Below, in pieces: positions 38,167-49,386 of a stretch of 64,000 bases of DNA; position 1 is the first letter of the stretch; every line of letters begins with the position of its first letter. The notes beneath the pieces were generated by a model. The model searched no databases. It worked only from the letters and a program-made list of their open reading frames with translations, and was not told the DNA's origin. This DNA is from Mucilaginibacter sp. (GTDB lineage: Bacteria > Bacteroidota > Bacteroidia > Sphingobacteriales > Sphingobacteriaceae), in assembly GCA_028288025.1 (NCBI GenBank), contig JAQBOM010000037.1, positions 112,061 through 176,060 on the forward strand, in the 5' to 3' direction. Position numbers and translations under genes: made by a program.

Positions 38167-40776
38167 TTGGCCAAAGACACGAGTAAAGAGACGCCGTTAA
38201 TGCAGCAGTACAATGCCATAAAGGTAAAGTACCCGGGTGCTTTGCTGCTGTTTCGCGTAGGTGATTTTTACGAGACTTTTGGCGAAGACGCTATTAAGGC
38301 TGCGGGCATTTTGGGTATTGTGCTTACCCGCCGCGCAAATGGCGCGGCTACGCATATCGAGCTGGCAGGTTTTCCGCATCATTCATTAGATACTTATTTG
38401 CCCAAGCTTGTGCGGGCAGGACAGCGGGTGGCCATTTGCGATCAGCTGGAAGATCCCAAAACCACCAAAACAATTGTTAAGCGCGGCGTTACCGAGTTAG
38501 TTACGCCCGGCGTTGCCACAAATGATAGTATACTGCACCAAAAAAGTAATAACTACCTGGCCTCGCTTTATTTTGAAAAAAGCAGCATCGGCATAGCCCT
38601 GATCGATATCAGCACGGGGGAGTTTTTAACCGCGCAGGGCAGCAGCGAGTATATCGATAAACTGTTGCAGAGCTTTTCGCCCAGCGAAGTGATCTATCCC
38701 AAAAGCCGCCAGCACGATTTTAAGAACAGCTACGGCGACAGGTTTTATACTTATACCCTCGACGAATGGCCCTATAGCGGCGATTACGCCAATGAAGTTT
38801 TACTAAAGCATTTCGGTGTAAAATCGCTTAAAGGTTTCGGTATCGACAGGCTGAACCTGGGCATTGTTGCAGCTGGTGTAGCCCTGCATTACCTGAACGA
38901 GACCGAACACCGCAATCTGCAGCATATATCATCGATCAGCCGCATCGAGGAGGACCGCTACCTGTGGCTCGACCGTTACAGTGTGCGCAATCTTGAACTG
39001 GTGGGCTCGGCCAATGAAAACGCCCATACGCTGGTTGAAGTGCTTGATCATACTTGTTCGCCTATGGGTGCGCGCCTGCTGCGTCGGTGGATAGTGATGC
39101 CGTTAAAAGAAATAAAGCCCATCAACGACCGTCTTGGCGTGGTGGAGTACCTGATAGCGCAGGAAGAACTGCGCGAAACGCTCAAACAAAATATCCGCCT
39201 TATCGGCGACCTCGAACGGCTGATTTCGAAGATCGGCTTGCAAAAAGCAAACCCGCGCGAGGTATGCCAGATGAAGAAGGCTTTAATGGCCATTGATACG
39301 ATCAGGAAATTAGGGGAGAGCACCTCAAGCCCGCCTCTGCAATCTATCGCCGCCCAGCTTAATCCATGCACCATCCTCTGCGAAAAAATTGAAAAGGAGC
39401 TAAGTGCCGAGCCGCCCGTTATGGTGGTGAAAGGCGGGGTTATCAATGAGGGCATTAACGAAGAACTCGACCGCCTGCGCAAGATCGCGTTCGGCGGAAA
39501 GGGCTACCTGCTCGAAATACAGAAACGGGAAGCGGAAGTTACCGGTATACCGTCGCTAAAAGTTTCATTTAATAACGTATTTGGTTATTACCTGGAAGTT
39601 ACCCATAGTCACCGCGATAAAGTGCCAGCCGACTGGATACGCAAGCAAACCCTGGTGAACGCGGAACGATATATTACCCCGGAACTGAAGGAATATGAAG
39701 AGCAAATATTAGGCGCCGAGGAAAAGATACTCGCACTTGAAACCAGGCTTTATAACGACCTGATGTATTCCCTTTCGGAATATATCAAGCCCATTCAGTT
39801 GAACGCACAGTTAATAGCCCGGCTGGATGTACTGCTAAATTTTGCAACGATCTCAATTAAAAACTATTACGTAAAGCCGGATATCAACGAGAGCCGGGTG
39901 ATAGATATCAAAGGCGGAAGGCACCCGGTTATCGAAAAAAACCTGCCACTGGGAGAGGAGTACATTACGAACGATGTTTATCTGGATTCGGAAACGCAGC
40001 AGATCATTATTATCACAGGGCCCAACATGGCCGGTAAATCAGCGCTGCTGCGGCAAACAGGGCTAATCGTGCTGATGGCCCAGATGGGCTGTTTTGTTCC
40101 CGCTAAAGCGGCCGCAATAGGCCTGGTGGATAAAATATTCACAAGAGTGGGGGCATCGGACAATCTTTCGTCGGGCGAATCAACCTTTATGGTGGAGATG
40201 AATGAGACGGCGAGCATCCTCAATAACCTGTCAGACCGCAGCCTGATCCTGCTGGATGAGATCGGCCGCGGCACCTCAACTTATGATGGTATTTCGATCG
40301 CCTGGTCGATAGCCGAGTTTTTGCACAACCAGCCGCAGGCCCGGGCAAAAACGCTGTTTGCTACGCATTACCACGAGTTAAATGAATTGAGCAATACCTT
40401 TAACCGCATTAAAAATTACAATGTATCGGTTAAAGAGGTAGGGCAGCAGATCATCTTCCTGCGTAAGCTAGTACCCGGCGGCAGCGAGCACAGCTTCGGG
40501 ATACATGTAGCCAAGCTGGCCGGTATGCCGCAAAAGGTACTGAACCGTGCCAATGAGATATTAAAGAAACTGGAAGCCGAACGCACAGGAGGGGAGCACA
40601 TCAAGGAAAGTATCCGGAAAGTGCAAAAACAGGCCGTTCAAATGCAGATGTTCTCGATCGATGACCCCGTGCTAGTGAAAATAAGGGATACCCTGAATAA
40701 CCTCGATGTGAACACACTTACCCCCGTTGAGGCCTTGATGAAGCTGGATGAGATACAGCGGGTGATAAAAGGATAA
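38167..40776 (+). CDS. mutS: DNA mismatch repair protein MutS (TTG start)
   Basis: [60 protein letters not shown]. Confidence 0.97.
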   Translation: MAKDTSKETPLMQQYNAIKVKYPGALLLFRVGDFYETFGEDAIKAAGILGIVLTRRANGAATHIELAGFPHHSLDTYLPKLVRAGQRVAICDQLEDPKTTKTIVKRGVTELVTPGVATNDSILHQKSNNYLASLYFEKSSIGIALIDISTGEFLTAQGSSEYIDKLLQSFSPSEVIYPKSRQHDFKNSYGDRFYTYTLDEWPYSGDYANEVLLKHFGVKSLKGFGIDRLNLGIVAAGVALHYLNETEHRNLQHISSISRIEEDRYLWLDRYSVRNLELVGSANENAHTLVEVLDHTCSPMGARLLRRWIVMPLKEIKPINDRLGVVEYLIAQEELRETLKQNIRLIGDLERLISKIGLQKANPREVCQMKKALMAIDTIRKLGESTSSPPLQSIAAQLNPCTILCEKIEKELSAEPPVMVVKGGVINEGINEELDRLRKIAFGGKGYLLEIQKREAEVTGIPSLKVSFNNVFGYYLEVTHSHRDKVPADWIRKQTLVNAERYITPELKEYEEQILGAEEKILALETRLYNDLMYSLSEYIKPIQLNAQLIARLDVLLNFATISIKNYYVKPDINESRVIDIKGGRHPVIEKNLPLGEEYITNDVYLDSETQQIIIITGPNMAGKSALLRQTGLIVLMAQMGCFVPAKAAAIGLVDKIFTRVGASDNLSSGESTFMVEMNETASILNNLSDRSLILLDEIGRGTSTYDGISIAWSIAEFLHNQPQARAKTLFATHYHELNELSNTFNRIKNYNVSVKEVGQQIIFLRKLVPGGSEHSFGIHVAKLAGMPQKVLNRANEILKKLEAERTGGEHIKESIRKVQKQAVQMQMFSIDDPVLVKIRDTLNNLDVNTLTPVEALMKLDEIQRVIKG

Positions 40777-40777
40777 C

Positions 40778-40923
40778 ACGATTTACGATTTTAGGATTAC
40801 GATTTACGATTGTTTTAATTGCGGAATGTATTTATTTTCGAATTTAAAATATCACGAAAATCTTTAAATCTTATGAATCATGATTCTGACAACTTTCGGA
40901 CTTTACTGACTTTTCGGACTTCC
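40778..40923. repeat. Compound short-word array (ACGATTTACGATT... / AAATCTTTAAATCTTATGAATCATGATT; then CGGACTTTACTGACTTTTCGGACTT)
   Basis: Two different word types in one spacer between mutS and the C40 peptidase gene. Confidence 0.55.
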
Positions 40924-40988
40924 CTCAATGTTAATATGTTAAAAATCTTTGCGTAACCATAATGCTTGTTTGCACGTACATTTACGGT

Positions 40989-41555
40989 ATGAATAAAAAA
41001 CTTTACCTGCATTGCGTTTTGTTGGGTTTGGCAATTGTTGTTTCATCGTGCCACAGCAAAAAAGCAATTTTAAGGGGTGTGCCAGGTGAGGTGGTAAAAC
41101 CTGCCGGGAGTGTCGCCGAAAAGTATTCGGCACTAATGGGGGTTGATAAGAATGATATCCATAACGGCAGGCTATATGCTTTTATAGATCAATGGTGGGG
41201 AACGCCATATAAGTATGGCGGGCAGGATAAAGCGGGGTTAGATTGCTCGGCGCTGGCGCAGCTGCTTGAGCAGGAGGTTTACGGAATAAACATACCACGC
41301 ACCACAAGCCAGCAGGTAACTGTTATTAAACGCAAATATGAAGAAGAGCTGCAGGAGGGCGACCTTGTTTTTTTTGATTACGACGGCGGTAAGTTTAATC
41401 ATGTAGGTATTTACCTTCAAAACGGCTACCTGGTGCACGCCAGTTCAACAAAGGGTGTGATGATCGTCAGGTTACACGATTCGTCCATGTATCCCCATTT
41501 TTCACGGGCCGGATCGATCATAGCAGATCCGCAGCCGGTGCCTCCAGGTAAATAA
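40989..41555 (+). CDS. NlpC/P60 family C40 peptidase (lipoprotein)
   Basis: VVSSCHSKK lipobox; WWGTPYKYGGQDKAGLDCSALAQLL; GDLVFFDYDGGKFNHVGIYL. Confidence 0.92.
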   Translation: MNKKLYLHCVLLGLAIVVSSCHSKKAILRGVPGEVVKPAGSVAEKYSALMGVDKNDIHNGRLYAFIDQWWGTPYKYGGQDKAGLDCSALAQLLEQEVYGINIPRTTSQQVTVIKRKYEEELQEGDLVFFDYDGGKFNHVGIYLQNGYLVHASSTKGVMIVRLHDSSMYPHFSRAGSIIADPQPVPPGK

Positions 41556-41560
41556 TATCG

Positions 41561-42322
41561 CTATTGATTATCGATCTCTTCTCTAACCAGTTGCGGCCTG
41601 GCAAAAATGAACTTACGTTTACGGAAAAGCCGGGAAAGAATAGGGCCACTGTTGCTTTTTTCGGGGTAATATTTTTTAATGATACGTTTCATTAAAATTC
41701 CATAAAAAACAAAGGTAAACATCACATATAGACTGTTAATAGATAAATAACCAATCCCAATCATTACTGCAACGATAAGCGGTACAAAAACGAAATTCAG
41801 CCGGAGCGCCTTATATTTTAGTATTTGGTCAAGATTGTCGGTATCGAAACACAATTTATGTCGGTTATTTACCAAATAGCGGGCTAGCAAAGTTTGGGTG
41901 AGTGTGCTTAATAATAAAATACCGATATAGAAATTAACACCCCAGGTATACTGTGCGCTTGCGGGATTAACATTAGCCGAGATAAGAGAAACACCAAAAG
42001 GGAATAAGGATACCGAAAATAAATAGATCAGGTTAAAGGTTAAAAGTTTTGCGTCATAATCCTTTAACAGGCTAAACATTTTTAAATGATTACGCCAAAA
42101 CCTGGCCACCAAAACAAAACTTATAATATAAGCTATTATTTTTGGTATCAGGTGCACGAACGCATGTTTAACATGCGCCGCATCGGCATTGCGCAGATCC
42201 TCAGGCAGCCGGATATCCAAAACCATTATGGTTATAATAATGGCGAACACGGCGTCGCTAAAAAGAATTACCCGCTCCAGCTGGAACTCTTTTTTTATTT
42301 CGGTTTCTTCATTTGCATTCAT
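41561..42322 (-). CDS. TMEM175/DUF1211 family potassium-channel-like protein
   Basis: ERVILFSDAVFAIIITIMVLDIRLPE (FSD motif). Confidence 0.9.
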   Translation of the reverse strand: MNANEETEIKKEFQLERVILFSDAVFAIIITIMVLDIRLPEDLRNADAAHVKHAFVHLIPKIIAYIISFVLVARFWRNHLKMFSLLKDYDAKLLTFNLIYLFSVSLFPFGVSLISANVNPASAQYTWGVNFYIGILLLSTLTQTLLARYLVNNRHKLCFDTDNLDQILKYKALRLNFVFVPLIVAVMIGIGYLSINSLYVMFTFVFYGILMKRIIKKYYPEKSNSGPILSRLFRKRKFIFARPQLVREEIDNQ

Positions 42323-42360
42323 AACCGGAAAACTTAATTATTCAATAACTTTGTATCCTG

Positions 42361-42483
42361 ATGGCTAAAGAAAAAGAAAGATACGGTTTCTGGACCAAAT
42401 ACAAAAGATTTGCAGGAAACGAGATATTGCTATATCTCATCATGATAATAGGGATTATACTGGGGATAATTATCTTTAGCTAG
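42361..42483 (+). CDS. Small single-TM protein, 40 aa (not in ORF track): MAKEKERYGFWTKYKRFAGNEILLYLIMIIGIILGIIIFS
   Basis: Complete ORF behind a TAnnTTTG promoter element (TAACTTTG), divergent from the TMEM175 gene; basic N-terminus plus hydrophobic helix. Confidence 0.65.
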   Translation: MAKEKERYGFWTKYKRFAGNEILLYLIMIIGIILGIIIFS

Positions 42484-44391
42484 TTATTTCATTAAGCTGA
42501 CGGTGTACTCATCGGCATCTACGACAGTTTGGTAAAAATCGACCAAATCCTGGTATACATCTTTGTTATAGGTCCCGTCGATAAGCTGGAATTTCCGCCT
42601 GTAGACCAGCTGATTACCCTTTAATTGCATGGTGGCAGTAAATTTCCCAAAAGGTTTTTCAATAGAAACATTTAACGGTTCTTTCTCCAGGCGCAGACCT
42701 TCCGGTAGTTTGTAGATTACTTCATCCTCATCGGTAAATCCGCGATTGATATAAACATCGTTCAGCCGGTTACGAATGCGCCGCAGGGGCGTTGTCTGGC
42801 GATTGACAGGATTCAGCATAAAATAGTATTTACCGTTGGCAGCAGTCGCATAATCGCGGGCATGCAGTTTAATGTTTTCTATGGTAACCGGCTCACGACC
42901 CTTATCCTGTTTTAAGTCAAGGTTGTCTATATCCAGGTTGTTTATCGGATAAATCTTTTGTAGCATTTTATATTTCTCTGCTAAAGGCTCATTTATCAGC
43001 TGATCCCGATAATCATAATCCGCGCCCCTAAATGTAGTTACCATATTGCCTTTTAGGTTGCCGTTTTCTTCAATCAAAAAATTTGCCTTTCGGCTTTTAA
43101 TATTATCGTTAACTGAATATTTTGGAGTATGCATTAATTTGCCGCCTTCGGGCGTGCAAGCCAATACCGCGCGGTCATCAGTAAAACCACCCAGATAGCC
43201 AAAAGGCATTGTTTGACTGGTGCAATCAGCCCAGGTTGTATCATTTTTAAACGGAAGACATAATATAATATGATTTCCCTGTTCCAGGCTCGCGAAATCG
43301 TGGAGTAAACTCACTTTATAGTCATCATTTGCTTCAACAACACAATAATAAGATTCGATATTCGCCGCTTTTAGCAACGCTTGGGTATAATTTACCAGTG
43401 CCTTGCAGTCCCCGTAATTTTGTTTGTCAACGTCCGAAGCTAAAAATGGCTGGTTACCGCCTATACCCACCTGCACACTGATATAATGGGTTTTAGCCTG
43501 CATGTATTCATATATCTTTTTTGCCTTTAATTTAGGATCGGTGATATCTTTGGTGATCTCTTTGACGCGTTCTATTGTTTCCGGTGAAAGTTCCTGGCGG
43601 CCCGCGATTAACTTATCATATTCCCATTTACCCAGTTCTTTCCAGTTGGTAAATGCTCCGCTGATACCATAGTAGGTGAAATTTTCGGGCGCGATTTTAA
43701 CGCAGCTTAAATACTTTTCATAATAAGGACTCAGGGGTTCATCCTTAATAGCTTTAAGGTTATTTAGCCGCCATGTGTAAGTTTTTAATCCAGCCGGATT
43801 GGTATTTATTTCTACGCTGCCCGGAATATTATTTTCATTATAGCGTATTTTAAAATCAGGTTTACAGCTAAAGGTAAACGAACTTTTTTCAACTGCAACA
43901 CCGACGCCCGGATTAGGGTACCATTCTTTAAAATTAAGTGTTTGCCTCGAGCGTGTCTCGTATTCGTAAGCAATGGTGTAAGGATACTCGGTTATTGCTG
44001 GTAAGAAATGTTTTAATCGTGTGTCTTCGAATAATGAAAAATCGTTTCCCGCGCTCACATCATCAAAATCACCCTCCGAAAATTTCTTTATTTGCTTGCC
44101 GAATTCATTGTAAGCAGCTCCCTTTATATTTCTTATTATATTGCTTTTGTCGTGTTCAATGACTATACGGGCCATGTCATCGCCATTTTTATTTAAAACA
44201 GTAATCGCTTCTTTAATATAATAGGTGGTATTATAGAGGTCTTTAACCGCAATACTTACTTCCTTGTTCCGGATAACGGCGCTTGCGTATGGCAAAAGAT
44301 CTTTTGGAATGAGGTCGGCATTGTAAATTTCCTGCGCCTTCGCTACACCGGATAGCGCCAGCAGAAGACAGCTTATTAATATTGATCTCAT
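42484..44391 (-). CDS. DUF3857 / transglutaminase-like protein
   Basis: Signal peptide; DUF3857-type N-terminus; NYGDCKALVNYTQALLKAANIESYYCVVEA. Confidence 0.85.
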   Translation of the reverse strand: MRSILISCLLLALSGVAKAQEIYNADLIPKDLLPYASAVIRNKEVSIAVKDLYNTTYYIKEAITVLNKNGDDMARIVIEHDKSNIIRNIKGAAYNEFGKQIKKFSEGDFDDVSAGNDFSLFEDTRLKHFLPAITEYPYTIAYEYETRSRQTLNFKEWYPNPGVGVAVEKSSFTFSCKPDFKIRYNENNIPGSVEINTNPAGLKTYTWRLNNLKAIKDEPLSPYYEKYLSCVKIAPENFTYYGISGAFTNWKELGKWEYDKLIAGRQELSPETIERVKEITKDITDPKLKAKKIYEYMQAKTHYISVQVGIGGNQPFLASDVDKQNYGDCKALVNYTQALLKAANIESYYCVVEANDDYKVSLLHDFASLEQGNHIILCLPFKNDTTWADCTSQTMPFGYLGGFTDDRAVLACTPEGGKLMHTPKYSVNDNIKSRKANFLIEENGNLKGNMVTTFRGADYDYRDQLINEPLAEKYKMLQKIYPINNLDIDNLDLKQDKGREPVTIENIKLHARDYATAANGKYYFMLNPVNRQTTPLRRIRNRLNDVYINRGFTDEDEVIYKLPEGLRLEKEPLNVSIEKPFGKFTATMQLKGNQLVYRRKFQLIDGTYNKDVYQDLVDFYQTVVDADEYTVSLMK

Positions 44392-46373
44392 TATTTTTTC
44401 TTAAAAACCATTTCCGCTTTTTCCGATTGGATCACCTTGTTATAAAGCTCTTTAAGGTAAGGGTATTCTTCTGAACTATAGACAGATTTATTGAACTGAA
44501 TGATATGCGAAAAAGTGAACGAGTTATTGTCGGGCTCATAACTTGTTAAATATTTACCGCCATTATTGGGAAGTGCGACCGCTATAATTTGAGGTGGAGT
44601 TTCAATTACATATTGAGACGGCAAATGCATAGTCAATATAAACCTGTCATCCGATGACATACCCCAGTCAACCGGAAAGGAGCGTTCGGATAATTTAAAT
44701 GGATTGGTAGTGATTTTGTCCAGGAAAAATGGATTAAACGTAAGCCTATTTGCGTTAAGCTTGTCATAAAGGTTGACCTCGATTTCGTATTTTTCGCTAA
44801 GCGGCTTATCCAGACTATCTAAATTGTCGATCTCCGATTTCAATATTTTTAATTTCGGCAGTTTACCGTTGAAGTCTTCTACATACTCATCTACTGTATT
44901 AAATTTCTTTATTGCTTTCCGCTTTTCATAAGCCTTGTACCCTGCAGAATATTCGAGCAGAGTGCCTTTAAGCTTACCATCTTCGCTCAAGCTTAAATCC
45001 ATAGTGTAGGTGCTTGTTTCCCGTTGCGGCAAGTTTAAATCTGTCCAGTATGAAGGTTTATCAAGGCTCATTACCCGTCCCTTATCATTCAGACAGCGTA
45101 AAGGCAGCATACCGAATGGAAGTAACGGGTCGGTCGCGTCGAGCAGATAACTTTTGTCGCCAATCTCTACCCGGGCAACCACATAATTAAAATCACCAAT
45201 AACAGGGTATAAAGAATTTATAAGGCCGTTCTCGCGGGTTGATAATAAAACTGCGCTCGCATTTAAGCCAGCTGCGTTTAAAGCGGTGACAAGCGACAGG
45301 TTTATATCGGCAACGCTTCCGCTGTGGGTTTCCAGTGCTTTGCTTATTCCGTCTACGCTATAGATGCCATAGTGCTCGTTCCACTTGAACCATTTTTGCT
45401 GATGGACGTAAATGGCTTTAGCTTTCTCGAGGTCATCGGTTTTGCCGGATATTAATGGCTCCACGTGCGCTTTTAACAATCCTTTCCGTTTCAATTGGCC
45501 GCCAAAATCACTGTAATTCTTAAGCTGGTAATCAATATCCTTCCACTCCTTCGTCATTTTATTCTTAACACCATTATAGGGACTGGTATATTCAACCAGT
45601 TCAAAATTAATAGCCGATAAAAAGTTCTTAGGCGAGGTCATATAATCCTCATTAACAAAGGCTGGTATGTCGCTCATTCCATAAACCATCTTTGAACAAT
45701 CACAACTTGCTCCATGAGTTGAAAAGCACGAACGTTCGACCTCTACCGCATTTTTGGTTAATTTAAAATTACCTTTTAACGAAGCATTGTAAACATAAAA
45801 GGCGGGGATATGTACTTCATATTCGGAATAAAGTTTGGGTATATCGTTCTGGAAATGCCAGGAATGGAAGTTTTCAAAATAAGGGGATTCTATACGGTAT
45901 TTATATTCGATCACGCAGCCGTTGCGTAAACCCGGCAGCGCAAATTTATAATTAGCCCAATGTTTATTTTCTTTTACAGGATATATCTTTCGATTTTCAA
46001 GCTCAACTTTTTGTGTTAACCCATTATCATCCTTATAAAACGTTACGCCGGCAATGTCGTCCACACTTTCATAGGAATCAGCATCGCCATTGTTATAAAC
46101 CGGGATCGCGATAGTCCCGTTATCGAAACCCTTATTATCAAATATTTTGATCTTAACATGATATTCATATATCAGTTTGATGTTATCATCGCTGGCTACA
46201 GCTATTCTCGATGTGCCAAATTCCTGTAAAACTACCGCGTGTGCCGAAGTATCTTTGGCATATTTTTTCATTTCCATCTCGCCGGGGGTAACTTGCCCGA
46301 AAGGAAAATCCTGCGCAATTGCCATTTGTGCCGCTCCGAATAAAATAAATAGGATAAGTAAGGTTTTCCTCAT
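44391..46373 (-). CDS. DUF3857 / transglutaminase-like protein (paralogue of downstream gene)
   Basis: Signal peptide; VIEYKYRIESPYFENFHSWHFQNDIP; adjacent paralogue overlapping by 1 nt. Confidence 0.85.
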   Translation of the reverse strand: MRKTLLILFILFGAAQMAIAQDFPFGQVTPGEMEMKKYAKDTSAHAVVLQEFGTSRIAVASDDNIKLIYEYHVKIKIFDNKGFDNGTIAIPVYNNGDADSYESVDDIAGVTFYKDDNGLTQKVELENRKIYPVKENKHWANYKFALPGLRNGCVIEYKYRIESPYFENFHSWHFQNDIPKLYSEYEVHIPAFYVYNASLKGNFKLTKNAVEVERSCFSTHGASCDCSKMVYGMSDIPAFVNEDYMTSPKNFLSAINFELVEYTSPYNGVKNKMTKEWKDIDYQLKNYSDFGGQLKRKGLLKAHVEPLISGKTDDLEKAKAIYVHQQKWFKWNEHYGIYSVDGISKALETHSGSVADINLSLVTALNAAGLNASAVLLSTRENGLINSLYPVIGDFNYVVARVEIGDKSYLLDATDPLLPFGMLPLRCLNDKGRVMSLDKPSYWTDLNLPQRETSTYTMDLSLSEDGKLKGTLLEYSAGYKAYEKRKAIKKFNTVDEYVEDFNGKLPKLKILKSEIDNLDSLDKPLSEKYEIEVNLYDKLNANRLTFNPFFLDKITTNPFKLSERSFPVDWGMSSDDRFILTMHLPSQYVIETPPQIIAVALPNNGGKYLTSYEPDNNSFTFSHIIQFNKSVYSSEEYPYLKELYNKVIQSEKAEMVFKKK

Positions 46374-46557
46374 GATTTTCTTTTAAGTTTAGGTGGTCAC
46401 AAGTTAATATTTTTAACCGAATATTTAAATTGATTTAAAATTTATTGTGCTGATTCTTTTTTAGACATTTGCGACCTTTACTGATATGCTTTTGTTTATT
46501 GGTAAATACAAACACCAATAAAACCTTTACAAACAAGATTTTAAGTAATATTAACAG

Positions 46558-47598
46558 ATGAAATTAAATTTAAAACGGCCGCTGGCTTTTTTTGACCTGG
46601 AAGCTACCGGAACCAATATTGGCGCCGACCGTATTGTTGAAGTATCTGTTATAAAGCTTTTCCCGGACGGCAGTGAAACTGTAAAAACCTTTCGTGTAAA
46701 CCCGGGTATGCCCATACCGCTCGAATCGTCGCTGATACATGGCATTTACGATGAGCATATAAAAGATGAGCCTGAATTTAAAGCGATAGCGCAGGCCCTG
46801 GCTGAATTTATTGATGACAGCGACCTGGCGGGCTACAACTCCAATAAATTTGATATTCCCATGTTAATGGAAGAGTTTTTGCGTGCAGGGGTTTCCTTTA
46901 GCCTGGATAACCGTCACTTTGTGGATGTACAAAATATTTTCCACCAGATGGAGCAGCGCACGCTGAAAGCAGCTTACCAGTTTTACTGTGATAAGAAAAT
47001 TATAAACGCTCATTCGGCCGAAGCTGATACCCGTGCCACTATGGAAGTATTGCTGGCGCAAATTGAGCGGTACGAGAAAATAGAATGGGAAGATAAAAGG
47101 GGAAACCGGTCGTTCCCGGTTGTAAACGATGTTGAAGGGCTGCATAAGTTCACCAATCTGAGCCGGCCGGTTGATTTTGCCGGGCGGATGGTTTTTAACG
47201 AGGAAGGCCAGGAAACGTTTAATTTTGGGAAACATAAAGGCAAATGTGTTGAGGAAGTGTTCAGGATTGAGCCCAGCTATTATTCGTGGATGATGCAGGG
47301 CGATTTCCCGTTGTATACCAAGCGCAAACTTGAAGAAATTTACGCCCGCTGGAACGCGAAGAAAATAGCCGAGCGGCAGTCAAAGCCTGTGGTTCAAAAA
47401 GAAAAGGAACCGGCACCGGCTGAGCAAAGGCCAATAGCGGAACCTGTTAAAAATGATTTTCTTAAAACCGAGGGCGCTAATAATCACCACCCAAGGCCCG
47501 ATAACAGACCTTTTAAAAAGAAAGATGACGGGCCTGCATTGCCGGTAAACGATGACATGCTAAAACAGCTGGCCGATAAGTTTAAGAAAGGTTTGTAA
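46558..47598 (+). CDS. DNA polymerase III epsilon-like 3'-5' exonuclease
   Basis: RPLAFFDLEATGTNIGADRIVEVSVIKL; AGYNSNKFDIPMLMEEF; HSAEADTRATMEVLLAQ. Confidence 0.93.
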   Translation: MKLNLKRPLAFFDLEATGTNIGADRIVEVSVIKLFPDGSETVKTFRVNPGMPIPLESSLIHGIYDEHIKDEPEFKAIAQALAEFIDDSDLAGYNSNKFDIPMLMEEFLRAGVSFSLDNRHFVDVQNIFHQMEQRTLKAAYQFYCDKKIINAHSAEADTRATMEVLLAQIERYEKIEWEDKRGNRSFPVVNDVEGLHKFTNLSRPVDFAGRMVFNEEGQETFNFGKHKGKCVEEVFRIEPSYYSWMMQGDFPLYTKRKLEEIYARWNAKKIAERQSKPVVQKEKEPAPAEQRPIAEPVKNDFLKTEGANNHHPRPDNRPFKKKDDGPALPVNDDMLKQLADKFKKGL

Positions 47599-47618
47599 AG
47601 TTAATTTGCCTTGAAGGG

Positions 47619-48557
47619 TTATTTTAAAAATTCAATATTTCGCTTCAGGCCTTTAAATTTAGTTCGTTTAACGGCTGAATTTTTAAATACTACTGTAAAA
47701 ATATCTTCTGTTATATCTTCCCAATCCCGGCTGTTTAAATTTAGCAGTTCGGGATCGGGCTCAAAGGCCGGCTCCTGGTGCAGCACTGAAAACTTATTCC
47801 ACGGACAAACATCCTGGCAAATATCGCAGCCAAACATCCAGTTATCCATTTTGCCCTTAAATTGCTGCGGTATCTCGCTTTTCAGTTCTATTGTTAGGTA
47901 AGATATACAGCGGCTGCCGTCAACGATATACGGGGCAACGATCGCCTCGGTAGGGCACGCGTCAATACAGCGGGTACACGTACCGCAATGGTCGGCGGTA
48001 GCCGGGATATCGTATTCAAGGTCAATATCAACGATCAATTCCGCCAAAAAAAAGAAAGAACCGTAGTTTTTATTGATCAGGTTGGTGTTTTTTGCTATCC
48101 AGCCCATACCCGATCTTTTTGCCCAGGCTTTATCCAGTACAGGCGCCGAGTCGACAAATGCGCGGCCGTTTATCTCGCCGATCCTTTCGTTTAATATTTC
48201 AAGTAATTTTTTTAGTTTTTCCTTTATAACCGAATGGTAATCAGCGCCGTAAGCATATTTCGATATTTTTGGGGCGGACGGGTCAGTCGGCTGTTTGTCA
48301 GGGTAGTAGTTAAGACCCAGGGATATAACCGATTTTGCCCCATCAACCAGCAAGCGCGGGTCGAGCCGTTTATCGAAATGGTTTTCCATGTACTGCATTT
48401 CGCCGTGCATGCCCTTTTTTAACCACGCCTCCAGGCGGGGGGCTTCTTCTTCCAAAAACTCCGCTTTTGAAATACCGCAAAACATAAAACCCAGTTCCTT
48501 AGCCTCCTTTTTAATTAATGAACTGTATGCCGCCCTTTGGTGTGCCATTGTACGCAA
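47619..48557 (-). CDS. queG: Epoxyqueuosine reductase
   Basis: [31 protein letters not shown]. Confidence 0.95.
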   Translation of the reverse strand: MRTMAHQRAAYSSLIKKEAKELGFMFCGISKAEFLEEEAPRLEAWLKKGMHGEMQYMENHFDKRLDPRLLVDGAKSVISLGLNYYPDKQPTDPSAPKISKYAYGADYHSVIKEKLKKLLEILNERIGEINGRAFVDSAPVLDKAWAKRSGMGWIAKNTNLINKNYGSFFFLAELIVDIDLEYDIPATADHCGTCTRCIDACPTEAIVAPYIVDGSRCISYLTIELKSEIPQQFKGKMDNWMFGCDICQDVCPWNKFSVLHQEPAFEPDPELLNLNSRDWEDITEDIFTVVFKNSAVKRTKFKGLKRNIEFLK

Positions 48558-48660
48558 AGATACGATAAATCCAAAAATTGAATTTAACTTAAAATTAAAT
48601 AAATTGATTTCATAGTAAATATGGTTTGATTTTTGCTAATGATATTGTAAAAAATACAAT

Positions 48661-49029
48661 ATGCTCAAGGTCATAAACAATTTGCCGCGTCATGTTGCAG
48701 GCGTACATGCTTACGCCGATGTTGATGAAGCGGAGTACGAAAGTACACTGGAAGGATTGTTTAACAACTTTCTTGAGCAGCACAATAAGATCAATTTTTT
48801 GTTGGTGCTTGAAACCGAGATAAAAAATTTTTCGCCCGGCAAATGGTGCGGCAATATTAAGCTTGGACTGAAATATTTTTTTAGATGGAACAAGGTTGTG
48901 CTGGTAACTGATAAAAAATACCTGCGCGGTTTTAGCGATCTGTTCAAGTATATTTTACCCGGGAAATTTAGAAGCTTCCCATTGGATGAATTGGATACAG
49001 CTATCAAGTGGTTGGCTGAGACAAAATAG
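48661..49029 (+). CDS. SpoIIAA/STAS-like (DUF3478-type) protein
   Basis: INNLPRHVAGVHAYADVDEAEYESTL...KVVLVTDKKYLRGFSDLFKYILPGKFRSFPLDELDTAIKWL. Confidence 0.7.
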   Translation: MLKVINNLPRHVAGVHAYADVDEAEYESTLEGLFNNFLEQHNKINFLLVLETEIKNFSPGKWCGNIKLGLKYFFRWNKVVLVTDKKYLRGFSDLFKYILPGKFRSFPLDELDTAIKWLAETK

Positions 49030-49066
49030 ATGCTGCGGTATAATAATAATATTAAACGAGTAAGTT

Positions 49067-49258
49067 ATGCAAAGTTCAAATAAACAACAGGGTACTGGTG
49101 GCAATTTTGAAAAAGGTAGCCAGCCAATAGTTCAAAATAAACCCGACGATAAGCGGGTGCCAACGGTTGTTCCGGATAATGACAACGGTAAGCCCGGCCC
49201 TTCCAGCGAGAAAAATTCTTCTAACAAAGGCCAGGGGCCTGCCGGAGAAAATCTTTAA
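49067..49258 (+). CDS. Small disordered hypothetical protein (63 aa)
   Basis: Low-complexity Pro/Asn/Gly/Lys-rich ORF. Confidence 0.45.
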   Translation: MQSSNKQQGTGGNFEKGSQPIVQNKPDDKRVPTVVPDNDNGKPGPSSEKNSSNKGQGPAGENL

Positions 49259-49279
49259 TTTTAACGACTTTCACCTCCG

Positions 49280-49361
49280 GTCATTGCGAGGTACGAAGCA
49301 ATCGCGAACTATGCATGGTCGCTTTGTAAAGTGTAAAGATTGTTTCGTACCTCGCAATGAC
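49280..49361. repeat. GTCATTGCGAGGTACGAAGCAATC / GATTGTTTCGTACCTCGCAATGAC palindromic element (82 bp)
   Basis: 24-bp terminal inverted repeats with one mismatch. Confidence 0.88.
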
Positions 49362-49386
49362 GGATCTTTGTTAATCCGGTACCTAA

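Noticed and set aside
46495-46522. TTTATTGGT...ACCAATAAA 9-bp dyad upstream of the exonuclease gene
   Set aside because: AT-rich short dyad without additional support; may be a promoter-proximal operator, but the evidence is too thin to call.
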